DNA from: Glycomyces paridis
Lineage (GTDB): Bacteria; Actinomycetota; Actinomycetes; Mycobacteriales; Micromonosporaceae
Direction: 5' to 3'
Assembly (NCBI RefSeq): GCF_004912155.1
Contig: NZ_STGX01000001.1
Span: 16,889 to 80,888 of the forward strand
Length of the DNA: 64,000 nucleotides
Under the pieces are notes generated by a model that was given only the letters and a program-made list of their open reading frames with translations, did not search any database and was not told the origin of the DNA. This document shows, piece by piece, positions 17,977 through 24,901 of this stretch (positions within the stretch are counted from its first letter, which is position 1; every line of letters starts with the position of its first letter). Both the position numbers and the translations under genes were made by a program.

Positions 17977-18864
17977 ATGACCACGAAAAGCCCACTCCAT
18001 CAGGACGTCGGTGCGGCGCTCCGTGTGGTGCTTCGCCACGGTCTCCCGCTCACCGTCGACCTGTCTCCGCCAGCGCTGCTTGAACTCCGAGGGGTTGTCG
18101 GACGCGCCGCCGACCCTATCGATCCGGCCAGCCGAACCGAGGCGGCCGACGGTCTGCTGCGCTCGCTGTTCGCCCGCTATCCCGATCCTCGTTTGGCTTC
18201 CGGGATTCGCGTCCTGTTCGGCCTCGACACCGGTGCGGGCCTCAACCTGATGAAGCGACGTGCGCTCGCCGCTACGGCGGTCGCATACGAGGCCGACCAC
18301 TTTCGCAAGCGCATCGAGCCGGAGATGGTCGATCACCTCGCCGCCGAACTCCTCGCCGATGCGGACCGATTCCGCAATACCAGGCTCATCGCACCGCGAC
18401 TGACCGCATCTACTGCACGCCAATCGATTCCAGCCGATCCGTTCGCCTGGGAAGTGACCGCTCAAGAGGAGTCCACGGCGCTGGTCTGGGCGGACCTGTA
18501 CTCCCTTCGAGCCGCCCTGCTGCACGTCGAGCGACTCCTCAGCCTGGATGCGAACCCTGAGGAGATCGTCGACGCCTTGCGAAGTGCGGCATGGAAGTGG
18601 GGCCGTGCCCGCAGTGTCGCCCTTGCCCACGCCGATACGTTTCCCGGTGACGTGAGCGCCGACGCGCTCATGTCGCTCGCCGGCTGGTGCCCGCCCATCT
18701 CTCAGGAGGCGGCCGCGACGATCCAGACCGCAGCCCAGTCGGCCGACGGACTCGACACCTTCAATGCCGCCCTTGCGGCCGACTTCGATCTCGACCAGGT
18801 CTGGGTGCGTCCCTACCTGGAGTCGCCCGTGACCAGACCGATCCGAGAAAGAATCACGCCGTGA
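17977..18864 (+). CDS. Unknown alpha-helical protein, first gene of a three-gene module
   Basis: A 295-residue soluble protein, predicted all-helical, with no signal peptide, membrane span or motif that I recognise. The N-terminal third is rich in L-x-x-L heptad-like spacing; the C-terminal third has W-K-W-G-R-A-R and S-L-A-G-W-C-P-P blocks. ATG at 17977 lacks a Shine-Dalgarno sequence and an upstream extension is not coding-like. Its stop overlaps the next GTG (GTGA), so it is translationally coupled to the AAA_28-type NTPase gene. It could be a substrate adaptor or sensor of the module, but no function can be read from the sequence. Confidence 0.75.
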   Translation: MTTKSPLHQDVGAALRVVLRHGLPLTVDLSPPALLELRGVVGRAADPIDPASRTEAADGLLRSLFARYPDPRLASGIRVLFGLDTGAGLNLMKRRALAATAVAYEADHFRKRIEPEMVDHLAAELLADADRFRNTRLIAPRLTASTARQSIPADPFAWEVTAQEESTALVWADLYSLRAALLHVERLLSLDANPEEIVDALRSAAWKWGRARSVALAHADTFPGDVSADALMSLAGWCPPISQEAAATIQTAAQSADGLDTFNAALAADFDLDQVWVRPYLESPVTRPIRERITP

Positions 18865-19520
18865 AAGAGACCGACGCGCTTACGCAAGCGATCACCGCCG
18901 CCGCCACCGAACCACCGCGGCGGTACGTGATCACCGGCGGACCTTCAACCGGTAAAGACGACCTCATCGAGGCCATCCGTGAAGCCGGCATCCCCGTCAT
19001 GGAGGAGGAACCGGGCCGGGCGATCTACCGCAGACACCGTGACCGCCTCGGCCGCCACCTCCGCAAAGAGGATCGCCGTGAATACTCCCTGGAGGTCCTC
19101 GCCGCATTCATCGAAGAGTTCGAGACCCACACGAGCGGCATCCGGTTCTACAACCGCGGTATCCCGGACGGATACGGCTGGGAAGGCTTCTTCGGGCTAC
19201 CCCCGGCGCCTGAACTGGAGGCGGCGACCGCCCGCTGCCGATACGACACCGTGTTCGTCCTCGACCCGCTCGACAAGTTCGAGGACCCCGACGACATCGT
19301 GTGGGCCAAGGAACGCGAACTGCGCCGGGTCCATGAACTGATCGTCCAGGGCTACTACAACGCCGGATACGAACCCGTGTTCGTCTCACCCGGCCGCCCC
19401 GCCGACAGGCTCGACTTCATCTGCGCCAATCTGCGCCTCCCCAAACCCGCTCGCGACGAGAGGTTACGGCCATCATGGATCTCCTGGTCTCCCCGAACTC
19501 GGTTCTCGCGAACGCGCTGA
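18861..19520 (+). CDS. AAA_28/NadR-like NTPase with altered Walker A
   Basis: A 219-residue P-loop protein similar to the AAA_28 family. After V-I-T-G-G-P-S-T-G-K (Lys32) comes Asp-Asp where P-loop NTPases and kinases have Thr/Ser, so the Mg-coordinating hydroxyl is missing. The rest matches the family: I-P-V-M-E-E-E, F-Y-N-R-G-I-P-D-G (lid/base region), Y-D-T-V-F-V-L-D-P and R-L-D-F-I. Family members are nucleoside/nucleotide kinases or NTPases. GTG at 18861 overlaps the previous stop; its 3' end overlaps the synthetase-like gene by 46 bases. It may bind NTP without hydrolysing it normally, or use the adjacent aspartates in an unusual way (inference). Confidence 0.8.
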   Translation: MKETDALTQAITAAATEPPRRYVITGGPSTGKDDLIEAIREAGIPVMEEEPGRAIYRRHRDRLGRHLRKEDRREYSLEVLAAFIEEFETHTSGIRFYNRGIPDGYGWEGFFGLPPAPELEAATARCRYDTVFVLDPLDKFEDPDDIVWAKERELRRVHELIVQGYYNAGYEPVFVSPGRPADRLDFICANLRLPKPARDERLRPSWISWSPRTRFSRTR

Positions 19521-20935
19521 TGCGCTCGATCGACCTCCTGCGGCCCCGGGTCCACGCCAACCGGCCCGACCGCATCGAATTCGTCGTAGGCACCCAGATC
19601 AACGGCGCCCCGCACTTGGGCACCAATCTCGTCCAGGCCGCTGCGTTCTCCCTCGCGAAGATCGCTCGCCGCGAGTTCGGCGTGGAGACCGTCGTCCGTT
19701 TCGGGGCTCTCGACAACGCGCCGCACGATGTCGAACTCGACCCGGAGACGCATCACGCCTACCAGCGAACCTACTTCCATGCACTCGGCAAGGCCGGGAT
19801 CGACGACCTGATCGACCGGTACTACCGGGCCTTCTTCGACTCACTCGCCGACGCCACCGATGTGGACTACACAATCGAGACGTACACCGACCAGCAAGCC
19901 GCACCCGGTTTTCGCGCCGAGTTCCTCCGCAGCCTCGAACACCTCGACGGCATCCGCTTGTGGCTGGCCCCCTCACACGGCAACATCCACGTACGGGTCC
20001 CCTGCCCCGAGTGCGGCTGGGCCGAGAAGCGCGGCGACCGGACCAGGCTCCGCGGCCTCGGCGAGGACGGTGCCGAGTTCACGGCCGTATGCATGGACCA
20101 CGGTGGGTACGAGGCCCACATCGACCCCGAAGACGGTTCGCCGTACCTCGACCTCGCCACCCTCTACCGCAACCTCGTCAAGGAGCGCCTGGCCGGTCAC
20201 GACCGGAAGGTTCTGCCGGTCATGATCAAGGGCGGCGACTGGACTTTCGGCTGCCAGCTCGTAGACGGCGCACTCGGTGCGATGGGCACCCCCGTCGCTC
20301 AGATCCCCATGCGGATCTTCACCCCACAGGTTCTCGCGCCGACCGGTGCCAAGCTCTCGAAGTCACTGCTCCGGCAACAGGGCAAGACCGCGCTCCCGGC
20401 AGATGTCGAACCGTGGATGCTGGACACCACAACCGTTCCCGGCCATGTCGATGACTATGTCGATGCGCTCCTGTGGCTTGTCGGGGTCATGCTCGCCGAC
20501 CCGAAGCACTTCTTCAGGTCGTTCACCGTCCGTGAGCTCGCAAGGCTCATGCACGCTCGGCCCGCCCAGCAGACCGATCGACCGCGCGCTCACGAGATGG
20601 GCATCTACAAGCGCTACTTCGACCTGATCGCCTCCGGCAAGAAGACCACCGAGATCCGCGTGAACGACGCCTCCCGGCGAAATCTCAAGGCGGGCAAGCT
20701 GATCAGGTTCAAGTGTCAGGGCGACGAAGTTCTCACCCGTGTCACGTACGTCCACCGGTACCGCGATTTCGAGGAGATGTTCGATCACGAGTCCGTCGCA
20801 TCGGTGAACCCGACAGCCAGCAGGGAAAGCCAACTCGCCAACATCCGCCAGATCTACCCACCCGACCGCGAGGCCGCCGGAGTGTTGGCAATCGGGATCG
20901 AACTGGTCGGCGCAGCAAGAGGTTCCGACAGTTGA
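19475..20935 (+). CDS. Class I aminoacyl-tRNA synthetase-like catalytic domain fused to C-terminal ASCH domain
   Basis: A 486-residue fusion. Residues 1 to about 345 resemble the Rossmann catalytic core of class I synthetases, nearest in feel to class I lysyl-tRNA synthetase: a HIGH-like N-G-A-P-H-L-G-T (43-50), a zinc-ribbon-like C-P-E-C ... C-M-D-H set (Cys177, Cys180, Cys206, His209), and a KMSKS-like K-L-S-K-S (293-297). Anticodon-binding helices of a full synthetase are absent. Residues about 376-480 form an ASCH domain (Y-K-R-Y-F-D-L-I-A-S-G-K-K-T-T-E-I-R), a PUA-like fold linked to RNA binding. It could activate an amino acid or other acid and act on RNA, but substrate and role are unknown. 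It is the third gene of an overlapping module. Confidence 0.8.
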   Translation: MDLLVSPNSVLANALMRSIDLLRPRVHANRPDRIEFVVGTQINGAPHLGTNLVQAAAFSLAKIARREFGVETVVRFGALDNAPHDVELDPETHHAYQRTYFHALGKAGIDDLIDRYYRAFFDSLADATDVDYTIETYTDQQAAPGFRAEFLRSLEHLDGIRLWLAPSHGNIHVRVPCPECGWAEKRGDRTRLRGLGEDGAEFTAVCMDHGGYEAHIDPEDGSPYLDLATLYRNLVKERLAGHDRKVLPVMIKGGDWTFGCQLVDGALGAMGTPVAQIPMRIFTPQVLAPTGAKLSKSLLRQQGKTALPADVEPWMLDTTTVPGHVDDYVDALLWLVGVMLADPKHFFRSFTVRELARLMHARPAQQTDRPRAHEMGIYKRYFDLIASGKKTTEIRVNDASRRNLKAGKLIRFKCQGDEVLTRVTYVHRYRDFEEMFDHESVASVNPTASRESQLANIRQIYPPDREAAGVLAIGIELVGAARGSDS

Positions 20936-21084
20936 GCACTGCGGCAAGGTCGTCCCTTCTGGCTTGCGTGGCCGCCGATCGCGACCGTGCCGGCATCCGC
21001 GACTCCAAGGAAGGCCTGAACGGACCCGCCCTCTGGCTCACCCCCGCCGACTGGACCGCGCTTCACTCCCGCCTCGCTTCCTGA
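20932..21084 (+). pseudogene. N-terminally truncated second DUF397 copy
   Basis: A TTG overlapping the previous stop opens a 50-codon frame whose last 40 or so residues match the DUF397 protein at 17691-17888 (C-V-A-A-D-x-D-R-A-G-I-R-D-S-K-E-G, then L-W-L-T-P-x-D-W-T-A-L-H-S). The usual N-terminal W-R-K-A-Q-R-S block is missing. At DNA level, 27 bases (the stretch from GCCGGCATCC to AAGGAAGGC) are identical in both copies. It may be a relic left when the intervening module was inserted, or a short coupled product. Confidence 0.7.
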
Positions 21085-21123
21085 CCTCAGCCGTCGTTCC
21101 CAGTTCTCCAACGCGGCAGGCTT

Positions 21124-22146
21124 TCAGGATCGAGCCGGGATGGCTTCGTATGTCCGCCCGTGCGGTGAGGTCAAGGCGGTTGGGACACCGTCGACGGCGA
21201 GGACGAAGTGTCCTTCGGATGCGGTGCCTTCCGGGCGCTGGGCGGTGATGTCGGGGAACACTGCGGGCGCTTCGTTGCTGATCCAGGTGCAGTCGAGGTC
21301 TTGGACCGTGCGGCGGAATCGGGCGCGCTCCTCGGGTTGAAGGTAGGCGAGTACCGCCGAGTGGAATACCACGAGGTGTGCGTCCGGCGGTGCTGCGGCG
21401 GCGACCTTGGGGAGGGCCTCGTTCAGGTCGGCGGCGACCAGGCGCGGTGGTTGCTCGGCGAGGATCGCGGCTGCTTGCGTGATGCGCTCGCGGCGATCGT
21501 GGTGTTCGGGCCAGACGAGCGATTCGAGCCAGGCGCGGGCGTCAGGGTCGGTCGCGTCGAGAGGGTTGCGGTCGATGCCCCCTCGCCATACGACCTGCGG
21601 CAGCCGGGTCGGTGCTTCGCCCTGGCGCAGTTCGCATTCGAGAACGACCTTGCTGGGTCCGTCGCCGGGGTCGAGGCTGGCGATGCCTGAAGCCGTCCGA
21701 TAGCGGTAGCTGTAGCGGTCGGGATACAGGCACAGCCCGGCAGAGGCACCGACCTCCAGCAGGGCGATCGGGCCGTCGATCGCGGCGAGCGCGGGGAGGA
21801 GCGTCGCGCACCGTGCCGCCTCGTTGGTCTGTGTCGCCCGCTCAAGAATGATCGGGAGCATCTGCCCCCATTGCTCCGACAGCCATGCACGCCACCGCCC
21901 GTAGTCCCTCACCGGTGCACCGAGATGCCGAGAGGCGGCGAACACCAGATTCGGCTGGCGCTTCGCGGGCGGCAGTTCGGCGATGCGGTCGCACATGGTG
22001 CCGTCTTCGGACACCCCTGCGGCCAGCGCCTCGTAGATCGGCGAGACGCCGTTGGCCTCCACCGCGGCGAATCGCGCATAGAGGCGAGCGACCTCGGCAG
22101 ACTGAGAGGCTGTTGCGGTGGGGCCGAAGGAATCGTTGTGCGACAT
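21124..22146 (-). CDS. DUF2332 family protein
   Basis: A 340-residue protein of the DUF2332 family, common in actinobacteria and alphaproteobacteria. Family blocks include A-R-L-Y-A-R-F-A-x-x-E-A at the N-terminus, the glycine-rich L-L-E-V-G-A-S-A-G-L-C-L (resembling a methyltransferase motif I), and a late V-V-F-H-S-A-V-L-A-Y-L block. The family has no firmly established activity; the motif set suggests a SAM-dependent methyltransferase fold. ATG at 22146 is preferred; an ATG at 22173 would add nine residues. It is convergent with the DUF397 relic. Confidence 0.8.
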   Translation of the reverse strand: MSHNDSFGPTATASQSAEVARLYARFAAVEANGVSPIYEALAAGVSEDGTMCDRIAELPPAKRQPNLVFAASRHLGAPVRDYGRWRAWLSEQWGQMLPIILERATQTNEAARCATLLPALAAIDGPIALLEVGASAGLCLYPDRYSYRYRTASGIASLDPGDGPSKVVLECELRQGEAPTRLPQVVWRGGIDRNPLDATDPDARAWLESLVWPEHHDRRERITQAAAILAEQPPRLVAADLNEALPKVAAAAPPDAHLVVFHSAVLAYLQPEERARFRRTVQDLDCTWISNEAPAVFPDITAQRPEGTASEGHFVLAVDGVPTALTSPHGRTYEAIPARS

Positions 22147-22169
22147 GGGCACGATCCTATGAACGTGCG

Positions 22170-22898
22170 TCATGACCTCAGGTCGGGCGTCTCCTCCACC
22201 GCGGATGAGGGCGCGGCGGGTCCGTGGCCTGTTCTTTGGCTTTGCGCGCCTTCGTGGGCGGGGCTACTGCGGCGGCGACAAGAAGGTGAGGGGAGGGTCT
22301 GGCCGGGTTCTTCGGCACAGGGGTCGTCGGTGTGAGGGGCGCGGACACCTTGGATCCTCTGGGGTGAGGCGTGACGGATCTTTGAGGTGTGCGGGGCGGG
22401 CGGACTCTGGTCCAGGGCTTGACAGCCAGGTCTGGGCATGGCGGTGTGCCCGGACCCTTTCGGGCATCGGGCTGGGAGGCGTGTCCCGTACCCCCGCCCC
22501 GGCCGCCACCGGGACGGGCGTCTTAAGAATGGGGGAGGTCCGTAGTCGACGGGTCCGGCCATTGCCAACTTCGGGCGGTGATGGGTCGACCCAAGGGAGT
22601 CTTGCTTTGCTGTTGCGGCTGGCTTGAAGGGGATTCGTGTGGGCGCAATGGGGGGGCTGGGGAGTTCTCGCTCTTTTGGCGCTGGCGGCTGTTGCGCGGG
22701 TATCCGTTCGTCAGCGGAGGCTTCCGCGATGCCGAACTTGGCTCGCAATCTGGCCTTGGCCGCTTTGATGTCGGCGAGGATGTTGATGCGCTCTGCCGCA
22801 TCGGCCCTGGTCCGCAGTTCGGATTCCAATGCCGATGCCCACTCCGCGCGGTAGAGCCCGGTGGGGAAGGATTCCGCGCCGTCCTCGGCTCGGTCCAT
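22170..22898 (-). pseudogene. Frame-shifted C-terminal continuation of the HNH endonuclease gene
   Basis: This frame overlaps the 3' end of the HNH gene and has strong coding character in its first 100 or so codons (E-S-E-L-R-T-R-A-D-A-A-E-R-I-N-I-L-A-D-I-K), whereas the HNH frame over the same bases is low-complexity (G-I-G-I-G-I, H-R-R-G-H). Joining the two near 22925-22935, after the A-P-A-D-I-E-G block, would give one longer protein. The last 100 or so residues are proline-rich and may be linker or out-of-frame noise. An independent small gene starting at ATG 22898 is less likely. Confidence 0.55.
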
Positions 22899-24189
22899 GT
22901 CCGCGTCGGTGCGCCAGTCCCGAGCACCCGCATCCGCCTTCGATGTCCGCAGGGGCGCTCTCGTGGCCCTCGTGGTGGACGATGAGCGCCTGTCCGGGGC
23001 CGGTCTTCTCGACCGACCAGCCAGGAGTGTGTATGCGGCCGTGGTGAAAGCGGCACAGCAGGATCAGGTTCTCGGCGACCGTCGCGCCGCCGTCGGCCCA
23101 GTGAGCGATGTGGTGTGCCTCGGTCCAGGCGATCGGACGGTCGCATCCCTGCCAGGCGCACCCTTCCGGTTGCTCTAGCTCCAGTTTGCGGCGGAGGGCG
23201 GTGTTGGGGAGTCGGAGGGCTCGGCCGAGTTCGACCGCTTCGCCTGTCTCGTAGTCGAAGACCGAAGGGATGATGCCGGCTTCGCAGGCGAGGAGGCGGG
23301 CCTTGGCGACACTGATGGGGCGGCCTTCGAGGAGGGGGAGGCGGCCGGTGTCCTTGCCCTGCAAGGTCTCGATGTCGACGGTGAGGTCGAGGGTCGCGGT
23401 GTGCCCGTGGCGGGTGGCGGCCTGGGGGGAGGTGCCGTATCCGGCGAGGAGCTGGTGCAGGGCCTCGGCGTGGCGGTTGGGCTGGGCCATGAGGACACCG
23501 TCGTTGTCCTGCTCGGATTGGCGGGGTGGTGGGCAGGCCGTCTTCAGGTACTTGTCGAGGAGGCGGCCGGTGTCGGGGGAGAGTTCGCCTGAGAGCGACC
23601 AGAGTCCGTTGGCCTGTTCGCCGACTTCGATCCATTGCAGTGCCTGCTCGCCGAGGTGCTCGAACAGCTCTTCTTGGTCGGCCAGTTGGGCGGCGAGGGC
23701 GTCGATGTGGGCTCGGAGTTCGGTGAAGGTGGCGTGTGCGCAGTACTCGCTGAGCATGGCTTCGGGTGTGGCGCAGGAGACCTCGGGATCGAACGGGGAG
23801 GTGGCCGCCTCCCTGAAGGGGGTGAGGGCGAACAGGCGCATGGCGGGGGTCTTGTCGAGTTGGCGCACGCCGTAGGCGACCTGGTCGATGCGGGCCCTGC
23901 CGGTGGTGGCCGCTTCGGTGAGGAGGGTGAACTTCGTGGAGAGGCGGGCGATGGCGGCGACCGATCCGGCTGTGGCGTAGGTGAAGTCGAACTGTGAGAG
24001 GAGGAGGTCGCGGAGGGCGGAGAAGCCGAAGGCGTTGCGGTGGAGGTTCGCGTTCTTCATGGTGATGACCGCTGAGAGGACCTGGGCGTAGTGGGCGTTC
24101 ACTGCGGCGGCGGCTTCATCGAGGGTGGTTCGGATGGCTTGGGCTCGTTCGCCGGAGCCGGTGAGGATCTGAAGCGCTGTCGCCGCCAT
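22711..24189 (-). CDS. HNH endonuclease with DUF222 (13E12 repeat) N-terminus, probably frameshifted
   Basis: A 492-residue protein of the DUF222-HNH type that is multicopy in many actinobacterial genomes. The N-terminal 300 or so residues are the helical DUF222 region (for example L-S-T-K-F-T-L-L-T-E-A). The HNH nuclease follows (C-A-W-Q-G-C-D, T-E-A-H-H-I-A-H-W, N-L-I-L-L-C-R-F-H-H), about residues 335-380. The last 70 residues are low-complexity and not family-like because the true frame shifts near 22930. ATG at 24189 has an excellent AAGGAGGT sequence 9-16 bases upstream. This family often rides on or near mobile elements, consistent with the accessory island. Confidence 0.85.
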   Translation of the reverse strand: MAATALQILTGSGERAQAIRTTLDEAAAAVNAHYAQVLSAVITMKNANLHRNAFGFSALRDLLLSQFDFTYATAGSVAAIARLSTKFTLLTEAATTGRARIDQVAYGVRQLDKTPAMRLFALTPFREAATSPFDPEVSCATPEAMLSEYCAHATFTELRAHIDALAAQLADQEELFEHLGEQALQWIEVGEQANGLWSLSGELSPDTGRLLDKYLKTACPPPRQSEQDNDGVLMAQPNRHAEALHQLLAGYGTSPQAATRHGHTATLDLTVDIETLQGKDTGRLPLLEGRPISVAKARLLACEAGIIPSVFDYETGEAVELGRALRLPNTALRRKLELEQPEGCAWQGCDRPIAWTEAHHIAHWADGGATVAENLILLCRFHHGRIHTPGWSVEKTGPGQALIVHHEGHESAPADIEGGCGCSGLAHRRGHGPSRGRRGILPHRALPRGVGIGIGIRTADQGRCGRAHQHPRRHQSGQGQIASQVRHRGSLR

Positions 24190-24433
24190 TGGATTGCACC
24201 TCCTTCGCTGCTTCTCGAATGTGTTGCCGAGTTTGGGTTGTCTGTTCTATTGGTGTAGGTCAATTGTGACTCTTGGTGGTATAGGGCGGCAACACCCAGA
24301 AGGATGACATTTGGTGAGAAAGTTTCGCCGGGACGGCCGAGACCCGCAGGCCCGCAACCAAACCGGGGAATAGCGAGACCTCTTCGTCGCTGACTTCTCT
24401 GACCCGTCCCCAAGAACACCAGAGACGCGGAAA

Positions 24434-24458
24434 CGGCCCGAGGCAATGCCCCGGGCCG
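24434..24458. terminator. Terminator downstream of roadblock gene (minus strand)
   Basis: A near-perfect hairpin (CGGCCCG-AGGC / GCC-C-CGGGCCG) with one mismatch, 18 bases past the stop of the minus-strand roadblock gene. Confidence 0.65.
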
Positions 24459-24475
24459 CTCGCTCAGTCTTCGCC

Positions 24476-24901
24476 TCAGATGACCTTCGGGATCGAACCC
24501 GTGTTGGTCAGGGCTTCGTTCAACAGCGGACCCACCTGCATGGTGAACTGGCCCAGCTCGTAGCCGAGTTGCTCTCTGTCGCACTGCGACACGGCCAGCA
24601 GCGTCAGGCAGATCTGCGGGCCGACCGGGGCGGCCAGGAGCACGCCCTCGGCCATCTCCACGATGACCTGCTGGGCGGGGCCGTGGTCCATCGACCGGCC
24701 AGCGCCCTCGCCCATCGAGAGGAGGCCCGAGCCGATGCCCGCCAACTGGTCGGCGCGCTCCTTCGGCAGCCCTGCCGAGACGGCCAGCGGCAGTCCGTCG
24801 ACGCTCACCAGGACCGCGTGGGACAGGCCCGGGGTCCGGGCCACGAGGGAGCCCAGCAGCATGCTCAGCGAGCGCTCGTAGACACCGAGGTTGGCGCTCA
24901 T
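24476..24901 (-). CDS. Roadblock/LC7 domain protein, paralogue of CvnB
   Basis: A 141-residue roadblock/LC7 protein with the same core as CvnB (A-V-L-V-S-V-D-G-L-P-L-A, L-P-K-E-R-A-D-Q-L-A, G-Y-E-L-G-Q-F). Its ATG overlaps the stop of the upstream gene by four bases, so the two are translated together. No DUF742 or GTPase gene accompanies it, so this is not a complete conservon. It probably forms a homodimer or partners with the CvnA-tail protein encoded upstream, or cross-talks with CvnD at 15.6 kb (inference). Confidence 0.9.
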   Translation of the reverse strand: MSANLGVYERSLSMLLGSLVARTPGLSHAVLVSVDGLPLAVSAGLPKERADQLAGIGSGLLSMGEGAGRSMDHGPAQQVIVEMAEGVLLAAPVGPQICLTLLAVSQCDREQLGYELGQFTMQVGPLLNEALTNTGSIPKVI

